Below are positions 1 to 8,311 of a stretch of DNA of 64,000 nt, in pieces. The translations under genes were made by a program, and so were the position numbers. This stretch comes from Candidatus Poribacteria bacterium (GTDB taxonomy: Bacteria; Poribacteria; WGA-4E; WGA-3G). The notes beneath the pieces are model-generated. The model was not told the origin of the DNA. It worked only from the letters and a program-made list of their open reading frames with translations, and did not search any database. Within the stretch, counting starts at the first letter, position 1. Each line of letters starts with the position of its first letter. The stretch covers positions 230,668 to 294,667 of the forward strand of contig JAPPFM010000058.1 of the NCBI GenBank assembly GCA_028821605.1, written 5' to 3'.

Positions 1-1017
1 CATGCTATAGCACAGGTCGCCGCTATCCGGGCAGAAGGGCACGAATGGGTTGTTCATGCGGATATTGAGAAATTCTTTGACAGAATGGATACGCACATTC
101 TGATGCGCTTTCTCCGAGCATCCCTGAAAGAACCAGCGATCATCCGGCTGATTCAGATGTGGTTAGATATGGGTGGTATTTTGCAACCGCCCAAACTTCC
201 GACGTGGAGCATCCATATCGAAAACACAGTCCACCAGATCGGTGGAGGCGTTGAGGACGTGATTAATCAACTCCTGCATCGCACGCCAAATTTTGGGCAT
301 TACAACGAACATCAAAACGCACTGACAGCAGACGAATGGGAACTTGACGAGTCTGAAATTACGACAAGAACTGGCACCTTGACACAAACCGGAAAGGAGA
401 TATTGACGAACTTAGGGCGAGACGGACTTCTTCTGCTCCTTGCGAATGCCAAACGGTTATGGAAACCTCTCGCCACCAAGCAGCTGCTTATCGTTGCCCC
501 TCTGGTTGTGGCAGCACTCGCTGCACCGACCGTAGGCAGTCTTGTGAAGGAGCGGATGAGCCGCCCACGGAAAATCGGTATTATACAGGGGTCCCCCCTC
601 TCACCGGTGTTAGCGAACATCTATCTTCATCCATTTGACAAAGCGATGACGCGAGCAGGCATACGGCTCGTGCGATACGCGGACGACCTGCTCCTCCTCT
701 GCCGAAGCGAAAGCAGAGCACACCACGCACTTGAATATGCACAAAAACGACTCGCAACACTCAAATTAGAATTGAATCCAAAAAAGACGCAAATCGCACG
801 TTTCAATACAGGGATTGAATTCCTTGGACACATCTTTGACGCGGATGGGTGTTACCAACCCATCCCCGATTCGCGGACAAGAATCTTGCAGGACCAGATA
901 CAGCACGTCCTCAAGAAAGGAACAACCCAAGTTGCACGCTCTGGACGACATGTAACGCAACACGGCAAAAACATCGCCACCCAGTTCGGTGAACGTTTGA
1001 AAAAACGCGATAAATAA
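1..1017 (+). CDS. CRISPR-associated reverse transcriptase, 5' end outside the window
   Basis: An open frame runs from base 1, so the N-terminus is missing. Visible RT motifs are motif A HADIEKFFDRMD (residues about 19-30 of the partial protein), motif B GIIQGSPLSPVLANIYL, motif C RYADDLLLL with the YADD catalytic pair, and the D/E region NPKKT followed by EFLGHIF, as in group II intron-like RTs. Between A and B there are about 178 residues where group II RTs usually have roughly 70. The extra segment is partly hydrophobic (LLIVAPLVVAALAAPTV). cas1 begins 196 bases downstream on the same strand and a CRISPR array follows, so the likely role is spacer acquisition from RNA, as known for RT-Cas1 systems. 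No Cas6 or maturase/HNH domain is seen in the part present. The family call is firm; the role comes from context. Confidence 0.85.
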   Translation, partial: HAIAQVAAIRAEGHEWVVHADIEKFFDRMDTHILMRFLRASLKEPAIIRLIQMWLDMGGILQPPKLPTWSIHIENTVHQIGGGVEDVINQLLHRTPNFGHYNEHQNALTADEWELDESEITTRTGTLTQTGKEILTNLGRDGLLLLLANAKRLWKPLATKQLLIVAPLVVAALAAPTVGSLVKERMSRPRKIGIIQGSPLSPVLANIYLHPFDKAMTRAGIRLVRYADDLLLLCRSESRAHHALEYAQKRLATLKLELNPKKTQIARFNTGIEFLGHIFDADGCYQPIPDSRTRILQDQIQHVLKKGTTQVARSGRHVTQHGKNIATQFGERLKKRDK

Positions 1018-1060
1018 AAGAAAAAACGGAACTTCTGTTTCGGTGGGAAGCAGTGTTTTT

Positions 1061-1131
1061 GTTTGGAAGGTTGGAAGATTGGAAGCGTGGTTCTTCCATC
1101 CTTCCAATCTTCCACTCATCCACTCTTCCAA
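1061..1131. repeat. GGAAG/CTTCC intergenic hairpin element, copy 1
   Basis: Between the RT and cas1, a run of GGAAG units (GGAAGGTTGGAAGATTGGAA) faces a run of CTTCC units (CTTCCATCCTTCCAATCTTC) across a short loop, forming a long imperfect inverted repeat. Similar segments occur near 13.8, 32.3, 33.1, 53.05 and 60.45 kb. It may act as a terminator or be a small mobile repeat; the sequence does not decide. Confidence 0.6.
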
Positions 1132-1212
1132 TTCTATCTTCTGTCCTTCCGTTCCATTGACTTCGCTTTAGAAAATAAATTTTCGTATGAAATTTGCTTA
1201 GGAGGTATTTAG

Positions 1213-2205
1213 ATGGCAATTCTCTACATCACCCAACAAGGCGCAATGCTCCATAAATCTGGAAACCAGATCATCGTAAAAAAAGAGCGTGAGGTACTCC
1301 AAGAAATCCCGATTGTCCAACTCGACGAAGTCGTCATCTTCGGCAATGGACACATCACAACCCCAACGATGGGATACTTGCTGAGTAAAAATATCCCGGT
1401 CTCCTTCCTCTCTTCACGCGGAAAATACAAGGGAAAACTTCAACCGCCCTACGCCAAGGACACGCTGATTCGCCAGCAGCAATATGCCGTTGCGTCGGAT
1501 CCGCCACAGTGCCTGGAATTAGCGAAATGTTTTGTCCGAGGCAAACTCACAAACGCTATGCGGTTCTGCCAACGGCAACGCACCCAAAATGACGAGGTGA
1601 AATCCGCAATACTTTCCACGCGTCAAACTTTGGAAAAACTCGAAGGTGCTAAGAATTTGGAATCGCTTCTCGGATACGAAGGCGCAGGTGCCGCCGCGTA
1701 TTATCAGGCGTTTCGACAATTTCTGGCACGCGACTGGGGGTTTACCACTCGCCAATTTCGACCGCCACCGGATCCAATTAACGCCATGCTCTCACTCGGC
1801 TACACGCTCCTACACAACCATGTTTACGCCTTCACCAATGTCGTCGGTTTAGACCCATACTGCGGATATTTCCATCAACCCAAGCATGGACATGCCGCAT
1901 TGGCATCGGATCTAATGGAGGAGTTCCGTCAGATTATTGTTGATGGATACGTGCTTTCACTTGTCAACAACAACCGGATTAAACCCAAAGACTTTGAAAA
2001 GACCAATAACGGTATCCGTTTCACCAAAGAAGCGTTGGATCGATTCCTCACTGGCTATTATGGGCGGATGCAGCGGACGTTTCAACACCCCACGCGTAAC
2101 GAGAAAACCACCCATCTGCGTTGTATTGAACTTCAGGTGAGGCATCTGGCTCGTGTGATTAGAGGCAAAGAAGCGGTCTATAAACCCTTTCTTGTTCGCG
2201 CTTAG
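1213..2205 (+). CDS. cas1: CRISPR-associated endonuclease Cas1
   Basis: This 330-residue protein has the normal length and layout of Cas1, the integrase that inserts new spacers at the leader end of a CRISPR array. The N-terminal beta domain (LYITQQGAMLHKSGNQIIV) leads into the helical catalytic domain. The metal ligands are visible: the Glu in LLGYEGAGAAAYYQAF, the His in YFHQPKHGHAALASDL, and the acidic residue in DLMEEFR. The ATG at 1213 has AGGAGG (1200-1205) at a suitable distance. It lies between an RT gene and a 32-repeat array on the same strand. No cas2-like ORF follows in the 650 bases before the array, so Cas2 must be upstream of the window, elsewhere or absent. No effector genes are visible. 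Confidence 0.95.
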   Translation: MAILYITQQGAMLHKSGNQIIVKKEREVLQEIPIVQLDEVVIFGNGHITTPTMGYLLSKNIPVSFLSSRGKYKGKLQPPYAKDTLIRQQQYAVASDPPQCLELAKCFVRGKLTNAMRFCQRQRTQNDEVKSAILSTRQTLEKLEGAKNLESLLGYEGAGAAAYYQAFRQFLARDWGFTTRQFRPPPDPINAMLSLGYTLLHNHVYAFTNVVGLDPYCGYFHQPKHGHAALASDLMEEFRQIIVDGYVLSLVNNNRIKPKDFEKTNNGIRFTKEALDRFLTGYYGRMQRTFQHPTRNEKTTHLRCIELQVRHLARVIRGKEAVYKPFLVRA

Positions 2206-2209
2206 CAAG

Positions 2210-2233
2210 TGTAGGCGGGGCTTCGGCCCCGCC
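2210..2233 (+). repeat. REP-like hairpin (TGTAGG + palindrome) after cas1
   Basis: TGTAG is followed by a perfect 8-bp stem GGCGGGGC / GCCCCGCC with a TTCG loop, five bases after the cas1 stop. No U tract follows, so it is only a weak terminator candidate. It belongs to a set of intergenic hairpins in this window that all begin TGTAG (see findings). Confidence 0.6.
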
Positions 2234-2286
2234 TTACAAATTAGACATTATAATGATTTAATCGAGACGTGATTTTGATAATAAAC

Positions 2287-2526
2287 TTGTAGGTTGGGTT
2301 GAACGGATAAACACCGTAAAAACACGATACTTGGGCAGCGTTTCGCACTATCCACACACCTTGAAAACACCAGAAAACGAGTGAACCCAACGCTTTACCG
2401 CACGCGTCCCTATAGCGTGTGTTGGGTTTCGCGGGTGTTGTGTCCTATCAAGACTGCCTTAGGAAGCAGCTGGAATCATCAAAACAGAAAGTGGATTGTG
2501 TTTTCCTGCTCAACCCAACCTACAGG
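2287..2526. repeat. MITE-like palindromic element in the CRISPR leader region
   Basis: TGTAGGTTGGGTTGA at 2288-2302 is repeated in inverted form as TCAACCCAACCTACA near 2510-2524. A second nested inverted repeat (AACCCAACGC ... GTGTTGGGTT) lies inside. No protein is encoded; the short ORFs here lack family signals. The element is about 240 bases long and sits between cas1 and the first repeat. Confidence 0.55.
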
Positions 2527-2863
2527 CTCCCTGATGGTTGATTGCTACAAGAAATTGTCCAAATTTTAGTAAATTGCATAGAAAGATCGCGAAAAAGTTT
2601 GACACTTTTGCAAATTGAGTATATACTTATGTAAATACAAACACGATTCGCCGATCAGGTATGGACACGGCTTAAATTGCGTAGGAACCCAGATGGTGCC
2701 TTGCTTTCAAGCCTCTTTTGCTGAAAAATCGCGTTTGGGTCAGTGTTTACAAGGGTTTGTGGGATTTTTGGGTCGAATTTTTAAGAAAAAAATGCCCCGT
2801 GCAGTTCGTGTTTGGTTTTGGGGTGTACGGAGCCACGTCCTGACTAGGTCGAAAATGGGGTCT
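2527..2863 (+). promoter_or_regulatory. CRISPR leader
   Basis: This AT-rich stretch directly precedes the first intact repeat, on the side opposite the degenerate terminal repeat. That orientation, and the GAAAC end of the repeats, place the leader here and transcription rightward. Two ORFs crossing the region show no recognisable protein features and are treated as chance. The exact promoter could not be fixed. Confidence 0.6.
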
Positions 2864-5200
2864 GTTCACACGTGCTTTCCCGTTTGAAGGGAATTGAAAC
2901 GTTTCCCTTCCTTTTTACCAAGATGGTCTTCGCTGAGGTTCACACGTGCTTTCCCGTTTGAAGGGAATTGAAACTTAAGAGTTTGATGAGCCGTTGTTGT
3001 TCGGTTCGGTGTTCACACGTGCTTTCCCGTTTGAAGGGAATTGAAACTTAACGACCGGTGGCGTGTAAGTGTCGAGATTATTAGTTCACACGTGCTTTCC
3101 CGTTTGAAGGGAATTGAAACATAAAGAAAACGGAGGCGATTGCCATCCCTGCTCCTCCGACGTTCACACGTGCTTTCCCGTTTGAAGGGAATTGAAACAG
3201 GAAACTCCTTTTATTAATTTACAATCGTTTTTAGGTTCACACGTGCTTTCCCGTTTGAAGGGAATTGAAACGCTGTCGGTCCGTCGTTATTCGGTCGGTC
3301 GGTTATGTGTTCACACGTGCTTTCCCGTTTGAAGGGAATTGAAACTCCACGTCTGTCTTTCGATCACATCCGATTGTTGGTTCACACGTGCTTTCCCGTT
3401 TGAAGGGAATTGAAACGGTCAGTGCGCCGCCAGAGGCGACATACGCGGTATCATAGCGAGTTCACACGTGCTTTCCCGTTTGAAGGGAATTGAAACGCAC
3501 TACGCACAGAAACACGACGATTGGGATCGTGTTCACACGTGCTTTCCCGTTTGAAGGGAATTGAAACTATCAACCGTTGCGGATTCTTCAGCGTCCATGA
3601 TTTGTTCACACGTGCTTTCCCGTTTGAAGGGAATTGAAACAGTGGCATTGTGTGTTGGAAAAGGCTTTTACTTGTGTTCACACGTGCTTTCCCGTTTGAA
3701 GGGAATTGAAACTTTGTGAGATGTGGTATTGATCTTCTAATTTTGGATGACATACGTTCACACGTGCTTTCCCGTTTGAAGGGAATTGAAACGTGGTTGC
3801 TGATAGGTATTGCGAGCAGCCTCTTCCTTGGTTCACACGTGCTTTCCCGTTTGAAGGGAATTGAAACTTATCTCTGCCAACATCGCTGTTCGCTCTAATT
3901 CTGGTTCACACGTGCTTTCCCGTTTGAAGGGAATTGAAACTTTACTATACTTAAAATAACAATAACTTAACTTCGCGAAAAGTTCACACGTGCTTTCCCG
4001 TTTGAAGGGAATTGAAACAACGTGCCATAATGTTTAAAACCTCCATTATGGTTGATTGGTGTTCACACGTGCTTTCCCGTTTGAAGGGAATTGAAACCTT
4101 GTTAACGATTATGCTCGGTTCCCCGGTTTTTTCGTTCACACGTGCTTTCCCGTTTGAAGGGAATTGAAACCCATGACGGCCAATCTTTTTCAAATCTTTA
4201 GATTTGAAGTTCACACGTGCTTTCCCGTTTGAAGGGAATTGAAACTAATATTTTATGACTGACAAGAGGCGCACTGCGTCCGTTCACACGTGCTTTCCCG
4301 TTTGAAGGGAATTGAAACAGTTCTACCGCATACCTCCCGCACACGCTTGAGGTGTTCACACGTGCTTTCCCGTTTGAAGGGAATTGAAACCCGCCTTATC
4401 AATCGCCTTCTGCGCCTCCTGAAACTGTTCACACGTGCTTTCCCGTTTGAAGGGAATTGAAACCTGTTTGCGCCTGGGGGCTCTGCCATTGCCGAAAATG
4501 GTTCACACGTGCTTTCCCGTTTGAAGGGAATTGAAACGTTCTTCCTACTTGGCGCTTGTAGTGATACGGTGGTTCACACGTGCTTTCCCGTTTGAAGGGA
4601 ATTGAAACCGTCGTCGTTGTTTTTGGTTTCGCTTGACTCTTTGTTTTTTGGTTCACACGTGCTTTCCCGTTTGAAGGGAATTGAAACCACTACAGTTCAA
4701 ACATACCCGCCTTTTGCCAAGGTATGTTCACACGTGCTTTCCCGTTTGAAGGGAATTGAAACAGGATATGGAACGATCCGTTCCCAGCAGATTCAGCGTT
4801 CACACGTGCTTTCCCGTTTGAAGGGAATTGAAACACAGCAACCCCGGCAACGCCTATCGGTCCGATTAAAACAGTTCACACGTGCTTTCCCGTTTGAAGG
4901 GAATTGAAACGTGTTAGCCATATGAGTTTGTCACTGTTATTATAATAGTTCACACGTGCTTTCCCGTTTGAAGGGAATTGAAACTGATATCTGCCATGAG
5001 ATCTGCCATGGACGGGTCGGTTCACACGTGCTTTCCCGTTTGAAGGGAATTGAAACCTCGATCGATTTTTTGTGGATACTGCAGCAAGATTGTTCACACG
5101 TGCTTTCCCGTTTGAAGGGAATTGAAACACTTCAACATTGATAACAACAAAAACAACATTCGCGTTCACACGTGCTTTCCCGTTTGAAGGGAATTGGGGA
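2864..5200 (+). CRISPR. CRISPR array, 32 repeats of 37 bp, 31 spacers
   Basis: The repeat is 37 bp, starts GTTCACACGT and ends GAATTGAAAC. It holds a short stem, TTCCC / GGGAA, around a GTTTGAA loop. Repeat starts run from 2864 to 5164 with spacers of about 34-43 bases. All copies I read are identical except the last (5164), which keeps 33 bases and then loses the terminal AAAC. That marks the leader-distal end and agrees with the leader and cas1 lying upstream. The GAAAC-ended repeat and the RT-Cas1 neighbourhood resemble type III (or type III-sharing) systems, but no effector genes are present to prove the type. ORFs reading through the array are artefacts. Confidence 0.98.
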
Positions 5201-5205
5201 AGGGT

Positions 5206-5291
5206 TGTCAGTTGTCGGTTTGCCTCGCAGTGAGAGTTGTCGGTTAAAGAGGTTTAGCCCTAAAATACCTCTACTGAAACTGATAACTCAT
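5206..5291. repeat. TTATCAGT / AAGAGG inverted-repeat element, degenerate copy
   Basis: Immediately after the last CRISPR repeat, TTGTCGGTTAAAGAGGT and ACCTCTACTGAAACTGATAA form imperfect arms around a short loop. This matches the arm pattern of elements at 31.45-31.59 and 34.88-35.03 kb. A further run of TGATAACTGA units lies at 5447-5477. Confidence 0.5.
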
Positions 5292-5293
5292 CG

Positions 5294-5510
5294 GCACCTA
5301 CCTACCCCTTTGATAGGAATTGCATAATGGCTCTCAGTTCACAGATAATATCAATCAGTCTCAATCACTTTTGTTCACACCTAATCGCTGGTGGCTAACA
5401 TCACATTTGTTTGCCAAGCGCAACGCAATCCAAACAAAAGCAACTGATAACTGACAACTGATAACTGATAACTATTCCTCACACGTGCCTTTCTGTTTGA
5501 TAGAAATTGG
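5294..5510 (+). repeat. Decayed CRISPR repeat relics beyond the array
   Basis: At 5478-5510 CTCACACGTGCCTTTCTGTT followed by TGATAGAAATTGG matches the CRISPR repeat with several substitutions. At about 5296-5322 CCCCTTTGATAGGAATTG matches its 3' half, and GTTCACACCTAATCG near 5373 resembles its 5' end. These look like mutated old repeats downstream of the array. The rest of 5200-5797 holds repeat DNA and no gene I can support. Confidence 0.6.
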
Positions 5511-5797
5511 AGAATGACTATCAGCAATTAGGCAAAGCAGTGTAATCACTCTTTATTTCATAACTGAACACTGTCCACTGACCCCTGCTCCGTAAACCAA
5601 ATCCACTTTTTCATTAAGGTCATTCCGCTTTTGGCATTTTCACCACTATGTAGGAAGTCGCGATCGGTATGTAACCACGCCTTCTCACAATGTCCAAGTC
5701 ATTGTAAATCCCACGATAAAAAACGACTTGATAAAGACACCTTGACGCTGCTATACTAATTGAAAATGCAAGGGGATAGACTTGTCAGTAAAGCACT

Positions 5798-6223
5798 ATG
5801 AAAAACCAAGAGGTTCGTTGGATTCAACGCGCAAATAGTTTTGGAAGGGCTTTTAACCGATTAAAGGCAGCAGTAACACTCGCGGAACAACGGAAACTCT
5901 CAGATTTAGAAGCACAAGGATTAATACAAGGTTTTGAATACACACACGAACTGGCTTGGAAAACTCTGAAGGACTTCCTTGAGGCGCAAGGGACAATGAA
6001 TTTGTACGGTTCACGCGACACAACTCGTGCCGCTTTTAGGAACGGACTGATCGAAAATGGAGAAGTCTGGATGGATATGGTTGACAAACGCAATTTAACC
6101 TCGCATACCTATGATGAGGAAACCGCAGCCCAAGTTGTCGCCGCTATCTGCACTACCTATTTTGCTGAATTTGAGGGATTGCTCGCCCGGTTGCAGCAAC
6201 TGAAAGCGGAACGGAGCTCTTGA
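5798..6223 (+). CDS. HEPN-domain protein of the HI0074/HepT type (toxin candidate)
   Basis: This 141-residue helical protein matches the HI0074 'nucleotidyltransferase substrate-binding' family, which belongs to the HEPN superfamily. The motif RNLTSHTY fits the R-x4-H-x-Y signature of HepT-like RNases; in studied HepT/MntA systems the Tyr is the residue adenylylated by the antitoxin. Other family marks are GFEYTHELAWKTLKDFLE and GSRDTTRAAFRNGLI. The next gene, one base after the stop, encodes the matching MNT nucleotidyltransferase, so the pair is a likely toxin-antitoxin operon. Toxicity is inferred from the family; some HI0073/HI0074 pairs have no proven toxic role. Confidence 0.85.
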   Translation: MKNQEVRWIQRANSFGRAFNRLKAAVTLAEQRKLSDLEAQGLIQGFEYTHELAWKTLKDFLEAQGTMNLYGSRDTTRAAFRNGLIENGEVWMDMVDKRNLTSHTYDEETAAQVVAAICTTYFAEFEGLLARLQQLKAERSS

Positions 6224-6224
6224 A

Positions 6225-6530
6225 ATGCAACACGGTTTGTCCGATCAGACGCTCCAGAAAATTCGTGATGTCTTTGTCCGATATCCACAAGTAGAGGAAG
6301 CCGTGTTGTACGGGTCCCGCGCCAGAGGCGACTACAAAAACGGATCCGACATTGACCTGACCCTTCGCGGTAGTGCTGAACTGACACACACGATACTCTC
6401 ACAAATTGCAAACGATCTGGACGACCAGTTGTTGCCTTATACCATTGATCTGTCTATCTTCAAGAATATCCGTAACCCTGAAATGATCGAGCAGATTGAA
6501 CGAGTCGGCGTAGCACTGTATAAAAAATAG
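6225..6530 (+). CDS. MNT-type minimal nucleotidyltransferase (MntA/HI0073-like antitoxin candidate)
   Basis: This 101-residue protein carries the nucleotidyltransferase signature GSRARGDYKNGSDIDL (GS followed by the DxD metal pair) and a third acidic residue in YTIDLSIF. That is the full set for a minimal NTase. It follows the HEPN gene by one base, implying coupled translation. In characterised pairs this enzyme AMPylates the HEPN partner's R-x4-H-x-Y tyrosine and neutralises it. Length and motifs are typical and nothing appears missing. Confidence 0.88.
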   Translation: MQHGLSDQTLQKIRDVFVRYPQVEEAVLYGSRARGDYKNGSDIDLTLRGSAELTHTILSQIANDLDDQLLPYTIDLSIFKNIRNPEMIEQIERVGVALYKK

Positions 6531-6561
6531 AATTTTTAAGTGAAATCCTACAGTTAAAAAA

Positions 6562-7332
6562 ATGCAAGAATTCAAAATCGCAGACCAAATTTATGCATCA
6601 CGGCTGCTTATCGGAACCGCAGGGTATCCGAACTTCCATATAATGACGGAAGCCATTACCGCGAGCGGTGCCGAAATCGCGACGGTGTCGATGCGCCGCG
6701 TGAAATTTACGGATTCATCCGGTGAGAACCTGTTCGCACTCCTCCGTGAACGCGGTATGACGATCCTCCCAAATACCGCGGGGTGTTTCACAGCAAAGGA
6801 CGCAATTCTGACAGCGAACCTCGCGCGAGAAGCACTTGAGACATCCCTCATCAAAGTTGAAGTTATCGGAGACGAAGAGACCTTATTCCCAGATGTTGAG
6901 CAGCTCCTCAGCGCGGCGGAAACACTCGTGAAAGACGGCTTCACGGTGCTCCCGTATTGTAACGATGATCCGATTACATGTAAGAAATTAGAAGACATCG
7001 GATGCGCCGCTGTGATGCCGTTAGGTGCACCCATCGGCTCAGGGATGGGGATTCGGAATCCGTATAATATTCAGATTATCCGAGATCTTGTACAGGTGCC
7101 GCTCATCGTGGATGCTGGTGTCGGCACTGCCTCAGATGCAGCGATTGCGATGGAGTTAGGGTGCGATGGTGTTCTCCTCAACACAGCAGTCGCGAAAGCG
7201 CACCGTCCCGTCCTGATGGCGGAAGCGATGAAAAAAGCGGTCGAAGCAGGGAGAGCAGCATTTTTAGCCGGGCGGATACCCCGGAAACTCTACGCGACCG
7301 CCTCAAGCCCACAAGCCGGAATGATTGAATAA
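6562..7332 (+). CDS. thiG: Thiazole synthase ThiG
   Basis: ThiG makes the thiazole phosphate of thiamin from deoxyxylulose 5-phosphate, dehydroglycine and ThiS thiocarboxylate. The 256-residue protein matches the family throughout: [13 protein letters not shown] near the N-terminus, [13 protein letters not shown], the Schiff-base lysine in [11 protein letters not shown] (Lys98), [28 protein letters not shown], and the phosphate-binding region [12 protein letters not shown]. No thiS, thiO, thiH or TPP riboswitch is nearby; only 31 bases separate it from the nucleotidyltransferase gene. Thiamin genes must therefore be scattered. The identification is firm. Confidence 0.95.
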   Translation: MQEFKIADQIYASRLLIGTAGYPNFHIMTEAITASGAEIATVSMRRVKFTDSSGENLFALLRERGMTILPNTAGCFTAKDAILTANLAREALETSLIKVEVIGDEETLFPDVEQLLSAAETLVKDGFTVLPYCNDDPITCKKLEDIGCAAVMPLGAPIGSGMGIRNPYNIQIIRDLVQVPLIVDAGVGTASDAAIAMELGCDGVLLNTAVAKAHRPVLMAEAMKKAVEAGRAAFLAGRIPRKLYATASSPQAGMIE

Positions 7333-7355
7333 AGACAGAAGATCAGAGTAACTGA

Positions 7356-7820
7356 GTGAAAACCCCTTTTTACAACTGGAAAATTTATCTTGATACGTGT
7401 TGTTTAAGTCGTCCGTTTAATGATCAGACGCAGACTCGGATTCGCCGCGAGAACGAGGCTATTGAGAAAATCCTCAAAAATTTCAGTACAGGCGATTGGT
7501 CTTGGATTGTTAGCGGAGCTCTAACGCTTGAAGTTGACAACAACCGAGATGTGCGTCAACGCGATGAAATGAAATCTCAGATAACTAATGCTTATGTAAA
7601 CGTCTTGATCAGTGAGATAGAAATAGCAAGGGGTAGAGATATTGAAAAGTTAGGGTTCAAGCGATTAGATGCTTTGCACCTTGCGTGTGCCGAAAGCGGC
7701 AATGCGGATGTTTTCCTCACAACAGATGACAGGCTCCTCAGAAGGGCAAAAAGACTCAGTTCCAAATTGTATGTTCGAGTCGAAAACCCTTATGAATGGC
7801 TACAGACAGGAGATAATTGA
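7356..7820 (+). CDS. PIN-domain protein (VapC-like RNase candidate)
   Basis: This 154-residue protein starts at GTG. The PIN fold is indicated by the N-terminal acidic residue in IYLDTCCLSRPFND, an internal Glu in LTLEVDNN, and the C-terminal DALHLACAESGNADVFLTTD block, which supplies the remaining acidic residues. Such proteins are often metal-dependent RNases and toxins. The next ORF begins 2 bases after the stop (or overlaps it if a TTG start is used), giving a bicistronic pair that resembles PIN toxin-antitoxin operons, although here the PIN gene is first. Confidence 0.8.
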   Translation: MKTPFYNWKIYLDTCCLSRPFNDQTQTRIRRENEAIEKILKNFSTGDWSWIVSGALTLEVDNNRDVRQRDEMKSQITNAYVNVLISEIEIARGRDIEKLGFKRLDALHLACAESGNADVFLTTDDRLLRRAKRLSSKLYVRVENPYEWLQTGDN

Positions 7821-7822
7821 AA

Positions 7823-8311
7823 ATGGATGTACTAACAATGACAGATGATGAGGTTTACCAACTTGGAACCGAGGCACTCGCGAATAAACTCGGCATCGCG
7901 GGCGTGCCACGGTTTCTTAAGCAGATTCAACCGCTCACTGGTGATTACTCGATCGAACGGCATGAATGGCAGGATAATTTGCCAGATATAGACACTCTCG
8001 TCGAGCAAATTCGCCAAGCAAGTAAGGAAGAAGAAATCGAACGAAAACGCATATCCAAGCTGAAAACTTATATTTCTAAGAACGGAAAACCACTGGCAAC
8101 ACGTATCCAGCAAATCTCAGATGAAGACCTTTACAAACTCGGTCTTGAAGCACTTGTAGATAGGTTGAGTATTGCTGGAATGCCGCGGTTCATCCGGCTC
8201 TGTGCACCAGGGACGGGTCCCTACGCTGTCGACAAGCACAAATCGTCCGAACGGAATATAGGACCGACTGTTCAAGAGGTCAAAAATGAACACTCGAGAA
8301 ATGAAAAATGA
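7823..8311 (+). CDS. Hypothetical protein with a duplicated ~45-residue domain, partner of the PIN gene
   Basis: The ATG at 7823 was chosen because GGAGA at 7809-7813 is well spaced; an in-frame TTG at 7817 overlaps the PIN stop. The protein is about 162 residues and holds two copies of one unit: MTDDEVYQLGTEALANKLGI with AGVPRFLKQIQP, then ISDEDLYKLGLEALVDRLSI with AGMPRFIRLCAP. A charged linker (EEEIERKR) separates them. I do not recognise the family. Its position suggests an antitoxin or adaptor for the PIN protein. Its stop overlaps the next ATG by 4 bases, linking it in translation to the following outer-membrane gene. Confidence 0.65.
   Translation: MDVLTMTDDEVYQLGTEALANKLGIAGVPRFLKQIQPLTGDYSIERHEWQDNLPDIDTLVEQIRQASKEEEIERKRISKLKTYISKNGKPLATRIQQISDEDLYKLGLEALVDRLSIAGMPRFIRLCAPGTGPYAVDKHKSSERNIGPTVQEVKNEHSRNEK

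Noticed and set aside
2381..2887. Two short ORFs between cas1 and the array as possible cas2
   Set aside because: Neither shows the Cas2 ferredoxin-like pattern or N-terminal Asp; they lie in repeat and leader DNA.
3451..5169. Open frames within the array encoding repeated FPSNGKARVN or RLKGIET peptides
   Set aside because: They are translations of the CRISPR repeats.
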